Assembly: GCF_025195125.1 (NCBI RefSeq)
Contig: NZ_JAMGSL010000005.1
Location: forward strand, 1 to 64,000
From: Streptomyces sp. Je 1-79
GTDB lineage: Bacteria; Actinomycetota; Actinomycetes; Streptomycetales; Streptomycetaceae
Reading direction: 5' to 3'
DNA: 64,000 bases
Shown: positions 8,775-19,828 of the stretch, in pieces
How the letters are laid out: every line of letters begins with the position of its first letter
How positions within the stretch are numbered: position 1 is the first letter of the stretch
Program-made: the position numbers and the translations under genes
The notes under the pieces: generated by a model
Told to the model about the DNA's origin: nothing
The model's input: only the letters and a program-made list of their open reading frames with translations
The model's database searches: none

Positions 8775-8891
8775 GGGCCCGGGCCGTTTGGGGTCCGGGC
8801 GGGCGCTTCGCAGTAGGGCTCCGTGCCGTCCGTGGCGCGCCCGTACGTCCGGGCGGGCCGATTGTCAGTGGCGTAGGGGAGCATCGGAGAT

Positions 8892-10253
8892 GTGAGAGCC
8901 GCGCCGACGATCCTGCATCTCGACATGGATGCCTTCTTCGCCGCCGCCGAGCAGGCGGCGAAGCCCAGTCTGCGCGGAAAGCCGGTGGTCGTGGGCGGGC
9001 TCGGCCCGCGCGGGGTCGTGGCCACCGCCTCGTACGAGGCACGGCGCTTCGGTGTGCACTCCGCGATGCCGATGGCGCAGGCCCGGCGGCTGGCACCGAA
9101 CGCCGCCTATCTCGTGCCGCGCTTCGGCTTCTACCGGTCGATCAGCGAGCAGGTCATGGAGCTGCTGGGCCGCCTGTCGCCGCTGGTCGAGCCGCTGAGC
9201 CTGGACGAGGCCTTCGTCGACCTGGAGGCCGGGGGTGTGGCGCGGGACACCGCGAGCGCCCTGGAGGCCGGTGAGCGGCTGCGCAGGGACATTCTCGCCA
9301 CCACGGGGCTGACGGGGTCGGTGGGGCTGGCGGGATCGAAGATGCTTGCCAAGATCGCCTCCGAGGAGGCCAAGCCCGACGGTCTGGTGGTCATGGAGCC
9401 GGGGACCGAGCGGGAGCTGCTGGGGCCGAAGTCGGTGCGGATCCTCCCGGGGGTCGGGCCCGCCACGGGCGAGCACCTGCGGCGCGCCGGGATGACCACC
9501 GTGTCGGACCTCGCGGAAGCGGGCGAGGACGAGCTTGTACGGCTGCTTGGGCGGGCGCACGGGGCCTCCCTGTACCGGATGGCCCAGGGGTACGACGATC
9601 GGCCCGTGGTGGCCGAGAGGGACGCGAAGTCGGTGTCGGTCGAGGACACCTTCGACGTGGACCTGCACGACCGGGTGCGGATCCGGACCGAGGTGGAGCG
9701 GCTCGCCGAGCGGTGTGTGGGGCGGCTGCGGGCTTCGGGGCACTCGGGGCGCACCATCGTGCTGAAGGTGCGCCGGTTCGACTTCTCGACCCTGACGCGC
9801 TCCGAGACGCTGCGGGGGCCCACGGACGATCCGCTCGTGGTCCGGGAGGCGGCCGGCCGGCTCCTCGAAGGCGTGGACACGACGGGTGGAGTGCGGCTGC
9901 TCGGGGTGGGGGTGAGCGGGCTCGCGGACTACACGCAGGAGGACCTCTTCGCGCAGGCGGCGGAGGACTCCGCGGGCACGGCGGAGGAGGCGCCCGCGCC
10001 GGAGGCCGTGCCGGAGCCGGAGGAGCGGCCGGCCGCCGAGCGGAGATGGTCGCCCGGGCACGACGTGCGGCATGCCCTGTATGGCGCCGGGTGGGTGCAG
10101 GGCAGCGGGGTGGGGCGGGTCACCGTGCGCTTCGAGCAGCCGCAGTCACCGCCCGGGCGGGTGCGGACGTTTCTCGTCGACGACCCCGAGCTGGAGCCGG
10201 CGGAGCCGCTGCCGCTGGTCGACGGCGGGGCGGACACGGCCGCCGTCGCCTGA
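8892..10253 (+). CDS. dinB: Y-family DNA polymerase IV
   Basis: 453 residues. The Y-family catalytic motifs are intact: HLDMDAFFAAAE near the N-terminus (first metal Asp) and SLDEAFVDL (Asp-Glu pair), with the palm/fingers, a helix-hairpin-helix thumb (ILPGVGPATGEHL) and little-finger domain. It performs translesion synthesis opposite damaged bases. It is about 100 residues longer than E. coli DinB; the extra C-terminus (from about 355) has an acidic Pro/Ala-rich linker and a short conserved GAGWVQGSG-VTVRFEQP domain seen in actinobacterial DinB. I see no SOS box or beta-clamp motif that I would insist on. Start GTG 8892. Confidence 0.9.
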   Translation: MRAAPTILHLDMDAFFAAAEQAAKPSLRGKPVVVGGLGPRGVVATASYEARRFGVHSAMPMAQARRLAPNAAYLVPRFGFYRSISEQVMELLGRLSPLVEPLSLDEAFVDLEAGGVARDTASALEAGERLRRDILATTGLTGSVGLAGSKMLAKIASEEAKPDGLVVMEPGTERELLGPKSVRILPGVGPATGEHLRRAGMTTVSDLAEAGEDELVRLLGRAHGASLYRMAQGYDDRPVVAERDAKSVSVEDTFDVDLHDRVRIRTEVERLAERCVGRLRASGHSGRTIVLKVRRFDFSTLTRSETLRGPTDDPLVVREAAGRLLEGVDTTGGVRLLGVGVSGLADYTQEDLFAQAAEDSAGTAEEAPAPEAVPEPEERPAAERRWSPGHDVRHALYGAGWVQGSGVGRVTVRFEQPQSPPGRVRTFLVDDPELEPAEPLPLVDGGADTAAVA

Positions 10254-10328
10254 AGGGGGCCCAAGCCGGCCGACGGCCGGCCCTGCCGTTCTCCCGCACG
10301 CACGGCGGCACGTCTGCGTGCGCGGTCG

Positions 10329-10700
10329 TCAGGCGTCCTCCTGGCCCGCCAGGCGGCCGAAGTCGTGGTCCATCGGGGGCGGCGGGGGCGGGAGCGCCAG
10401 GCTGTAGTGGCGGTAGAGCTGGAGTTCCTGCTCCGGGGAGAGGTGGCGGCCCACGCCGAAATCCGGTGCGTCCTTGATCAGGGCGCGTTCGTACGGGATG
10501 TGGAGGCCGTCCTCGACCAGCTCGCTCGGCTCGAGGGGGACGAACGCGTCCCTGCTGAAGAGGCCCGTGCGGACCGCCGCCCATTCGGGGACTCCCGTCG
10601 CGTCGTCCAGGTACACCTCGTCCACGGTGCCGATCTTGTGTCCACTGCGGTCGTACGCCTTGCGGCCGATCAGGCTGCGCGGATCGATGTCGGTCTGCAC
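10329..10700 (-). CDS. PRC-barrel domain protein
   Basis: About 123 residues. The PRC-barrel fold covers the first 75 residues (IDPRSLIGRKAYDRSGHKIGTVDEVYLDD), followed by a short helical region and a proline run near the C-terminus. PRC-barrel proteins bind RNA, tetrapyrroles or partners; in streptomycetes small stand-alone copies are common and uncharacterised. Start GTG at 10700 is chosen because GGAGGG precedes it closely; longer in-frame starts would run back into the glycine riboswitch region. It is divergent from gcvP. Confidence 0.8.
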   Translation of the reverse strand: MQTDIDPRSLIGRKAYDRSGHKIGTVDEVYLDDATGVPEWAAVRTGLFSRDAFVPLEPSELVEDGLHIPYERALIKDAPDFGVGRHLSPEQELQLYRHYSLALPPPPPPMDHDFGRLAGQEDA

Positions 10701-10821
10701 GGTCCCTCCAACGGGTCGCAACTGCTCTACAAGGACTACGAAAGTGCACATCTGGGATGTCGGCCACTTGAGCGATGGGACAGGGAACCGCGCTGGTAGG
10801 CTGGCTGTGGCTGTCGACACC

Positions 10822-11033
10822 GTGCGGGAGAGTCCTCCGGAGAAACCTTTCGGAGGCGCCGAAGGAGCAAATCCTCCCCGGAATCTCTCAGGCACCTGTA
10901 CCGCACGGGCGAGGTCACTCTGGAAAGCAGAGCGGAAGTCCGACGGCATTCGCTCTCACCGACGGTGAAAACCGGCGCGCCCCTTCGGCATGCCGGTGAA
11001 GCTCTCAGGTTGAGATGACAGAGGGGGAGGCCG
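10822..11033 (+). promoter_or_regulatory. Tandem glycine riboswitch upstream of gcvP
   Basis: The two-aptamer glycine riboswitch is recognisable: the first aptamer has GGCGCCGAAGGAGCAAA (10855-10871) and an AATCTCTCAGGCA block, and the second (about 10945-11033) ends in AGCTCTCAGG ... GACAGAGGGG. It binds glycine cooperatively and normally turns on glycine cleavage genes when glycine is abundant. A TAGGCT at 10797-10802 is a plausible -10 placing the start about 15 nt before the first aptamer. Downstream, 11026-11032 can pair with 11082-11088 over the ribosome binding site (AGGAGG 11078-11083), around a hairpin at 11037-11058. Confidence 0.95.
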
Positions 11034-11092
11034 TCCGGGCACCCACGCCGTGGTGCCCCTCGCAGGTCGTGACGACCAGGAGGCCTCCGTAC

Positions 11093-13978
<2,886 letters not shown>

Positions 13979-14016
13979 GCGTGAGCCGCCTGAGCGGCGG
14001 CCCCCGGGCATGAGTC

Positions 14017-14050
14017 AGGGCCGGTTCGGAGAGTTCTCCGGGCCGGCCCT
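14017..14050 (+). terminator. gcvP terminator
   Basis: Perfect 8-bp outer stem (14017-14024 with 14043-14050) with an inner 5-bp stem (14027-14031 with 14036-14040). It is placed 39 nt after gcvP and also close to the convergent DUF5999 stop. Confidence 0.75.
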
Positions 14051-14094
14051 TGGCGTGTTTCCCTCGTACGTGTCGTGCCCGGTGCGCCCCGGTG

Positions 14095-14301
14095 TCAGGC
14101 GGCGGTCGTCACCCGGCCCGCCGTCAGCGGGCGGTGCGGGGCGATGATCTGGCCGTCCGGCAGCAGTTCACCGGTGTCCTCGAAGAGCAGGACCCCGTTG
14201 CACAGCAGGCTCCAGCCCTGCTCCGGGTGGTGTGCCGTCGGACGGGCCGCCTCCCGGTCGGCGGAGTCGGCGGTGGGACAGGCGGGCTGGTGCTGGCACA
14301 T
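14095..14301 (-). CDS. DUF5999 family small protein
   Basis: 68 residues starting MCQHQPACPTADSADREAA and containing HHPEQGWSLLCNGVLLFEDTGELLPDG, which I recognise as the DUF5999 family found throughout Streptomyces. Function unknown. The cysteines near the N-terminus (positions 2 and 8) could bind metal, but this is a guess. ATG 14301 has only a weak purine stretch upstream; an ATG at 14361 would add about 20 polar residues. It converges on gcvP across the shared terminator. Confidence 0.75.
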   Translation of the reverse strand: MCQHQPACPTADSADREAARPTAHHPEQGWSLLCNGVLLFEDTGELLPDGQIIAPHRPLTAGRVTTAA

Positions 14302-14627
14302 GGGTGGGTTCTTTCGCTGCGTCGTGGTGTCTGTCGTCCTGCGGCTCGATGCGGTGCTCATGGGCCGCCCCCGTTGTCGGTTCGGTTGGTCCAGTGTTCC
14401 CCTACGGACACGGATCCGCAGGTATTTCACAGCAGCTCTTCCTACTGCATGAAGACGTATCACCCGCGCGGGCGGTTCAACTCAACTGGGCCATCTCTTC
14501 GGGTGGTTCGGGGTAGCCCTGGTGGGCTAGTCCGTCCGGGGAGGGGTGTTCGACGCCGTCGTTCGGACAGTATGGCGCCCCGCGGCCGGTCCGGCCGCGG
14601 GGCGCGACGGGGCTCGTCGGAGGTGGG
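14302..14627. other. Intergenic region upstream of DUF5999
   Basis: Apart from the strong hairpin listed separately at 14576-14606, I see no gene in it. The lower-GC stretch around 14400-14470 is the likely place for the DUF5999 promoter. Confidence 0.4.
14576..14606 (-). terminator. Strong hairpin terminator
   Basis: Perfect 15-bp inverted repeat (14576-14590 with 14592-14606) around a single T. It lies just beyond the stop of the minus-strand gene at 14628 and probably ends its transcript. Confidence 0.8.
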
Positions 14628-15227
14628 TCAGGCCGGCGCCGGGGTGCCGAAGAGCGGAGGGGGAGCGAGCCGCAGGGTGAGGACGGGCAGCAGGTCGGCG
14701 ACCCGGTGCGGCCTGTGGGCCGCGATGCCGGGGGGTGCCGGGGCGAGCGGAACCAGCAGATCGGCCGGGTCCGGCGACGACGAGGCCGGGTCGGCGTCGG
14801 TGTCGCCGTGCAGCCACAAGGTCAGCATGTACAGCTCCGGTACGGAGAGCAGCCGCGGCTGGTACGCCGTGGGCAGCGACTCGGCCTGGAGCAGGGCGCG
14901 TTCGGTGGCCGTGATGTAGGGGCCCTCGAAGAAGTGCGAGAACGACCAGCCGTCGAGGGTGACCATGGTGTCGGCGGCGGCCACCGCCCGGTCGGTGCCC
15001 CGGATGAGGAAGCGCCAGCCGGCCAGCCGCGTACGCGGTGCCTGCCCGGGCGGGACGACCTGGTCCCGTACGTCGAGGACGTGGACGGGCAGGGGCACCT
15101 CGGGGCTCAGGGGCCCCTGGGCGGCCCGCAGGGCGGGAGTTCGTGCCTCGCGGACGGCGGTGGGGGAACCGAGGGCCGCGAGGACACTGCGCAGGGCCGG
15201 CGCAGGGGCCGGGGAGGGTCGGAGCAT
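14628..15227 (-). CDS. Conserved hypothetical protein
   Basis: 199 residues, cytoplasmic, rich in Ala, Pro and Leu, with no signal peptide or membrane helix. The middle (about 65-150, WRFLIRGTDRAVAAADTMVTLDGWSFSHFFEGPYI) looks like a folded domain, with a low-complexity end on either side. I do not recognise the family. ATG 15227 has AGAGG about 10 nt upstream. Coding bias is good, and it is flanked by a strong terminator downstream and a long leader upstream, which supports a real single-gene transcript. Confidence 0.7.
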   Translation of the reverse strand: MLRPSPAPAPALRSVLAALGSPTAVREARTPALRAAQGPLSPEVPLPVHVLDVRDQVVPPGQAPRTRLAGWRFLIRGTDRAVAAADTMVTLDGWSFSHFFEGPYITATERALLQAESLPTAYQPRLLSVPELYMLTLWLHGDTDADPASSSPDPADLLVPLAPAPPGIAAHRPHRVADLLPVLTLRLAPPPLFGTPAPA

Positions 15228-15706
15228 GATGGGTCGCCTCTCGCTCAGGAGACACGGTGATGCGTGGGCAGGTACGACGGCGCTGTGGGCTGCCGGGCCG
15301 AAGGGGCCATGAAGCCATGGCCGGGCGCCAACACTCTGCCTCGTTCGCGGAGTTTATACGAGAGGTGTTCACGCGTTGTTTCCTCTAGCGGTCGCCGATA
15401 TTGCCGACAAGGCGCCATCAGGCCTTGCTGCGGAGGCGATTAATCGTATTTGCGACACGCGTAGGTCGTCTGCCTGCGAGGACTTCAACGCCGCGGACGG
15501 CCAGAAATCGACCCCACGTTTTCGTTGAATATGGCAGCGGAATATGTCCTTTGCCGATGTCCTCGGGACGTGCCGGGCGATTGCTCGGACCAGCCTATCG
15601 TTCAACGAGGGCCGCCCGCAGGCGTTATGGATCAATCGTGTGGGGCATCATCGTTCGTGACACGCGCGGCCGTAGCCGTGGCCGCCCGATCGGGAGGGAA
15701 GCTTCC
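15228..15706 (+). other. Long, relatively AT-rich intergenic region
   Basis: 479 nt between divergent genes. It holds a 7-bp hairpin at 15305-15322 (GGCCATG/CATGGCC) and a stretch from about 15340 to 15560 clearly richer in A and T than the surroundings. The open frame continuing upstream of 15707 gives an Arg-rich translation with no protein character, so I take the region as regulatory leader. No known riboswitch was recognised. Confidence 0.5.
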
Positions 15707-17206
15707 ATGGGGGAGAAGGTCGTGGCAGACGGGTTCGACCTGTCCGATCGGCAGAGATACCGCAGGAAGCTCCAGCAGTGCCTGGCGGGGCTCGCGAGGC
15801 TCCTGGCGGAGAAGAGGTTCGACCGGCCGCGGAATCTGATGGGCCTGGAGATCGAACTCAATCTCGCGGGTGCCGACGGTATGCCGAGGATGGTCAATGG
15901 TCCGGTCCTGGAGCGCATCGCGAGCCCGGATTTCCAGACGGAACTGGGAATGTTCAATCTCGAAGTGAACATCGCTCCGCACCGGCTCGGGGGCCGCGTT
16001 TTCGACCGGCTCGCGGAGGAACTCAGGACCGGTCTCGGATATGCCGACCGCAAGGCCCGCGAAGTCGACGCGGGCGTCGTCATGATCGGAATTCTGCCCA
16101 CGCTCGCGCAGGACGACCTCGTCTTCGAGAACCTGTCGGCCGTCGACCGGTACACCCTGCTCAACGACCAGATCGTCGCCGCCCGCGGCGAGGACTTCAC
16201 GCTCGACATACACGGTGTGGAGCGGCTCACCTGTACCTCCACCTCGATCGTGCCCGAGGCGGCCTGCACCTCCGTGCAACTGCACCTCCAGGTCACGCCG
16301 GCGCGGTTCGCCGCGGTGTGGAACGCGGCGCAGGCCGTGGCGGCGGTGCAGATCGCCGTCGGTGCCAACTCGCCCTTCCTCTTCGGCCGGGAGCTGTGGC
16401 GCGAGTCCAGGCCGCCGCTGTTCCAGCAGGCCACGGACACCCGGCCGCCGGAGCTCCAGGCGCAGGGCGTGCGGCCGCGGACCTGGTTCGGGGAACGGTG
16501 GGTGGACTCCGCGTACGACCTCTTCGAGGAGAACCTGCGGTACTTTCCCCCGTTGTTGCCGATCTGCGACGAGGAGGACCCGCTCCTCGTCCTCGACAAG
16601 GGCGGGGTGCCGAAGCTTCAGGAGCTCGTCCTGCACAACGGGACGGTCTATCGCTGGAACCGGCCGGTCTACGGATGGGTCGACGGCGTCCCGCATCTGC
16701 GGGTGGAGAACCGGGTGCTGCCGGCCGGGCCGACCGTCACCGACGTCGTCGCCAACGCGGCCTTCTACTACGGCCTGGTGCGGGCGCTCGCCGAGGACAC
16801 CCGGCCGGTCTGGAAGCGGCTGCCCTTCGAGGACGCCGCGGCCAACTTCGACATCGCCTGCCGCCACGGCATCGAGTCGGAGCTGCGCTGGCCGCGGCCC
16901 GGGCGCTCGGGCGGAGTGGCGACCGTGCCGGCCGTACGGCTCGTCCTCGACGAGCTGCTGCCGCTGGCCGCGGCCGGGCTCGACGCCTGGCACGTGGAAC
17001 CGGCGGACCGGGACTTCTACCTCGGGGTGATCGAGGAGCGCTGCCGGGGGCGGGTCAACGGCGCCTCCTGGCAGGCCGACACGTTCCACAAGGCGCTGGA
17101 GGCCGGTCTCGACCGGGAGGCGGCGCTGGCGGCCACGACCCGGAGGTACGCCGAGCTGATGCACGGTGGCGAGCCGGTGCACCGATGGCCGGTGGGGATC
17201 GACTAG
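15707..17206 (+). CDS. GCS2-type carboxylate-amine ligase (glutamate-cysteine ligase family)
   Basis: 499 residues. The family's ATP/Mg2+ signature near the N-terminus is visible as GLEIEL (E48, E50), followed by NLEVNIAPH, long beta-sheet core segments and a helical C-terminus. GCS2 enzymes form a gamma-peptide or other amide between a carboxylate and an amine using ATP. Streptomycetes make mycothiol and not glutathione, so the actual substrate is probably something other than cysteine plus glutamate. ATG 15707 has GGGAGGGA 8 nt upstream. The gene appears to be transcribed alone, with a long leader. Confidence 0.8.
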   Translation: MGEKVVADGFDLSDRQRYRRKLQQCLAGLARLLAEKRFDRPRNLMGLEIELNLAGADGMPRMVNGPVLERIASPDFQTELGMFNLEVNIAPHRLGGRVFDRLAEELRTGLGYADRKAREVDAGVVMIGILPTLAQDDLVFENLSAVDRYTLLNDQIVAARGEDFTLDIHGVERLTCTSTSIVPEAACTSVQLHLQVTPARFAAVWNAAQAVAAVQIAVGANSPFLFGRELWRESRPPLFQQATDTRPPELQAQGVRPRTWFGERWVDSAYDLFEENLRYFPPLLPICDEEDPLLVLDKGGVPKLQELVLHNGTVYRWNRPVYGWVDGVPHLRVENRVLPAGPTVTDVVANAAFYYGLVRALAEDTRPVWKRLPFEDAAANFDIACRHGIESELRWPRPGRSGGVATVPAVRLVLDELLPLAAAGLDAWHVEPADRDFYLGVIEERCRGRVNGASWQADTFHKALEAGLDREAALAATTRRYAELMHGGEPVHRWPVGID

Positions 17207-17285
17207 CCACCCGGAATGGCGCGCGCCCCGGCTCGTCGCGCATGATCTCCGTACCCGGAACGCGATGGGGAAGTGGAGAACAGGT

Positions 17286-18086
17286 GTGGTGTCGGATCGA
17301 CGAGTGGTGCCCGCTGCCCTTCCGCCCGACGGTCTGCCGCGCGGGATCCTGCGGTCCGAGACCCTGATCGTCCTGGCGCTGTCGCTGGGCGCGAGCGCCC
17401 TGTCGTCGCTCATCAGCTTCACCGGCTCGCTGACCAGGCCCGGCGGACTGAAGGAACAGGCGGCGACGCTCAACGGCTCGTACGCGCCCGGGCGCCCCTG
17501 GCTCGATCTGGCCTGGCAGCTCTTCGGCATCGCGTCGGCGCTGGTCCCGGTCGTGCTCGTCGCCCATCTGCTGCTGCGCGAGGGCTCGGGGATGCGGGCG
17601 ATCGGCTTCGACCGGACCCGCCCCTGGCCGGATCTCGGGAAGGGGACGCTGGTCGCGGCCGGGATCGGGAGCGCAGGGCTGGCCTTCTACCTGGCGGCGC
17701 GGGGGGCCGGGTTCAACCTGACCGTGGTGCCCGAGTCGCTGCCGGACGTGTGGTGGAAGTACCCGGTGCTGATCCTGTCGGCGGTGCAGAACTCCGTACT
17801 GGAGGAGGTCATCGTCGTCGGCTATCTGCTGCGCCGGCTCGGGCAGTTGGGGTGGTCGCCGACGGCGGCCATGGTGGCGAGTTCGGTGCTGCGCGGTTCG
17901 TACCACCTCTACCAGGGCATCGGCGGCTTCATCGGGAATGTCGTGATGGGCGTCGTGTTCGTGTACCTCTACCGCCGCTGGGGACGGGTGGGTCCGCTGG
18001 TGGTGGCGCACGCCCTGCTCGACATCGTGGCCTTCGTCGGATACGGCCTGCTGGCCGGGAGGGTGGACTGGCTGCCCACCGTGTAG
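17286..18086 (+). CDS. CPBP family intramembrane metalloprotease (CAAX protease-like)
   Basis: About 266 residues and seven to eight hydrophobic segments. The three CPBP motifs are present: EEVIVVGYLLRR (E173/E174), the SYH motif (H207, SVLRGSYHLYQG) and the final HALLD (H242). These glutamates and histidines hold the metal in Rce1/CAAX-type proteases; bacterial members act in bacteriocin self-immunity or membrane protein processing. GTG 17286 has GGAGA 7 nt upstream; ATG 17265 is a less well supported alternative. It ends in a strong bidirectional terminator shared with the convergent phzF-like gene. Confidence 0.85.
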   Translation: MVSDRRVVPAALPPDGLPRGILRSETLIVLALSLGASALSSLISFTGSLTRPGGLKEQAATLNGSYAPGRPWLDLAWQLFGIASALVPVVLVAHLLLREGSGMRAIGFDRTRPWPDLGKGTLVAAGIGSAGLAFYLAARGAGFNLTVVPESLPDVWWKYPVLILSAVQNSVLEEVIVVGYLLRRLGQLGWSPTAAMVASSVLRGSYHLYQGIGGFIGNVVMGVVFVYLYRRWGRVGPLVVAHALLDIVAFVGYGLLAGRVDWLPTV

Positions 18087-18108
18087 CCGAGGGCGACGGC
18101 GGAGGTAC

Positions 18109-18148
18109 GGAGAAGGGGCGTACGGCGAGGGCCGTACGCCCCTTCTCC
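18109..18148. terminator. Bidirectional hairpin terminator
   Basis: Perfect 18-bp stem (18109-18126 with 18131-18148) and 4-nt loop, centred between the convergent CPBP protease and PhzF genes. Confidence 0.9.
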
Positions 18149-18179
18149 GCGTCCGGCGGCCGGCCGGGGCGGCGGGTCC

Positions 18180-18989
18180 TCAGGCGTTCAGCTCGCCGTC
18201 GATGACCGTGACCGCGTGGCCCGTCAGCAGGGTGCGGTCGCCGCGCAGCCGGGTGCGGACGATGCCCGTGCGGGCGCCGCCCTGGAAGCCGGTGAGGTCG
18301 TCGCGGCCCAGGCGCGCGGACCAGAACGGGGCGAGCGCGGTGTGCGCGCTGCCGGTGACCGGGTCCTCGTCGATGCCGAGGCCGGGGAAGAAGCCGCGGG
18401 AGACGAAGTCGTAGCCGCGCTCCGGCTGTTCGGCGGCGGCGGTGGCGATCACTCCGCGGTCGGAGAGGTCGACCAGGGCCGCGAAGTCGGGTGCCAGGGA
18501 GCGGACGGCGGCCTCGTCGCGCAGTTCGACGAGGAGGTCGCCGATGTGGGCGGCGGTGTCGTGGACGGAGACGATCTCCGCGCCGAGGGCCTTCTCCAGG
18601 CCGACGGGGGCCTTGACGGGCGTCAGCGACGAGGTCGGGAAGTCCATGGTGATGGTGCCGTCCGGAGCCGTGGTGGCTCCGAGGACGCCGCAGCGGGCGG
18701 CGAACCGCACCGTCCCGGTCGCCGCGCCGGTGGTGTGCAGGACGTGGGCGGTGGCGAGCGTGGCATGGCCGCACATGTCCACCTCGGCGACCGGGGTGAA
18801 CCAGCGCAGTGCCCAGTCGGCCTCGCCGCCCTGCGGAAGCGGGTGGGCGAAGGCCGTCTCGGAGAGGTTGACCTCGGCGGCCACCTTCTGGAGCCAGTGG
18901 TCGTCGGGGAAGGAGTCGAGGAGGAGGACCCCCGCCGGATTGCCGGAGAAGGGGCGGTCGGTGAACGCGTCGACGATTCGGATCCGCAT
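18180..18989 (-). CDS. PhzF family isomerase
   Basis: 269 residues, normal family length. The start is typical of PhzF (RIRIVDAFTDRPFSGNPAGV), the general acid/base glutamate is in NLSETAFA, and the second half carries GFFPGLGIDEDPVTGSAH. PhzF of phenazine synthesis isomerises dihydro-hydroxyanthranilate, but stand-alone relatives in streptomycetes without other phz genes have no assigned substrate. The ATG at 18989 lacks a ribosome site; TACGGT at 18997-19002 (minus strand) sits 7 nt before it, so it may be translated from a leaderless mRNA. Confidence 0.88.
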   Translation of the reverse strand: MRIRIVDAFTDRPFSGNPAGVLLLDSFPDDHWLQKVAAEVNLSETAFAHPLPQGGEADWALRWFTPVAEVDMCGHATLATAHVLHTTGAATGTVRFAARCGVLGATTAPDGTITMDFPTSSLTPVKAPVGLEKALGAEIVSVHDTAAHIGDLLVELRDEAAVRSLAPDFAALVDLSDRGVIATAAAEQPERGYDFVSRGFFPGLGIDEDPVTGSAHTALAPFWSARLGRDDLTGFQGGARTGIVRTRLRGDRTLLTGHAVTVIDGELNA

Positions 18990-19059
18990 GTCATGGACCG
19001 TACCGGGGCGGTAAAGCCGCAGGCCAAGGCCAATCCGGGACGACTGGACCGGCCGAGTG

Positions 19060-19088
19060 TTGGCAAACGAAGTATTCCGATATATCGT
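19060..19088 (+). promoter_or_regulatory. PadR promoter with overlapping palindrome
   Basis: TTGGCA (19060-19065) and TATCGT (19083-19088) are 17 bp apart. The 10-bp palindrome CGATATATCG (19078-19087) overlaps the -10 region, a suitable position for autorepression by the PadR protein. Confidence 0.5.
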
Positions 19089-19137
19089 TGAGGCATCGCG
19101 ACAGTTCGACGATGTACCCGATGGAAGGAGCGTTGCG

Positions 19138-19764
19138 ATGCGTTCACATGGACACGAACACGGACATGGAGACTGCGGACCCGGCCCTCGTGGTCGCGGA
19201 GGCCCTCGCGGTGAGTTCGAGGGCCTGCGCGCCGCCTTCGGCAATTTCGGGCCGGGCTTCGGCGGCGGACCATGGGGCGGAGGCCCCTTCGGCGGCGGGC
19301 GCGGTCGCGGAGGCGGCCGGGGGCGGGCGCGGCGCGGAGACGTGCGCGCCTCGATCCTCACCCTGCTGAAGGACCGGCCGATGCACGGCTACGAGATGAT
19401 CCAGGAGATCGGGGAGCGCAGCGGCGGGGCGTGGAAGCCCAGCCCCGGCTCCGTCTACCCGACGCTGCAGCTCCTCGAGGACGAGGGCCTGATCACCAGC
19501 GAGAGCGAGGGCGGCAAGAAGCTGTTCACGCTCACCGACGCCGGCCGGATCGAGGCCGAGTCGGGGCCGGAGGCCCCCTGGGAAGAGGCCGGGCGCGGCG
19601 TCGACTGGGAGGCCGTCAACGAGATCCGGCAGGCCGGCTTCGGTCTGATGGAGGCGTTCGGGCAGGTCTGGAAGACCGGCAACACCGAGCAGCGGCAGAA
19701 GGCCGTCGCGGTGATCAACGAAGCCCGTAAGAAGCTGTACCTGATCCTGGCCGACGAGGACTGA
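19138..19764 (+). CDS. PadR family transcriptional regulator with His/Gly-rich N-terminus
   Basis: 208 residues. The PadR winged helix (about 68-145) has LTLLKDRPMHGYEMIQEI, the PSPGSVYPTLQLLEDEGLI recognition region and the wing GGKKLFTLTDAG; a helical dimerisation tail follows. Unusually, the first 67 residues are Gly/Arg-rich and begin with alternating histidines (H4, H6, H8, H10) and C13, which could bind a metal. AAGGAG lies 7 nt before ATG 19138. A palindrome over the promoter suggests autoregulation. The target besides itself is not visible, since both neighbours are convergent or divergent single genes. Confidence 0.88.
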   Translation: MRSHGHEHGHGDCGPGPRGRGGPRGEFEGLRAAFGNFGPGFGGGPWGGGPFGGGRGRGGGRGRARRGDVRASILTLLKDRPMHGYEMIQEIGERSGGAWKPSPGSVYPTLQLLEDEGLITSESEGGKKLFTLTDAGRIEAESGPEAPWEEAGRGVDWEAVNEIRQAGFGLMEAFGQVWKTGNTEQRQKAVAVINEARKKLYLILADED

Positions 19765-19776
19765 GTACGACAGAGC

Positions 19777-19810
19777 CCGAGGCCTCGTGGAGAACTCCGC
19801 GAGGCCTCGG
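19777..19810. terminator. Bidirectional hairpin terminator
   Basis: Perfect 11-bp stem (19777-19787 with 19800-19810) between the convergent padR and SRPBCC genes. Confidence 0.85.
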
Positions 19811-19828
19811 ACTTCCGTCGTCCCGGGC

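Noticed and set aside
11015..11092. Earlier in-frame start of gcvP at 11015
   Set aside because: It would lie inside the second glycine aptamer; AGGAGG fits the ATG at 11093.
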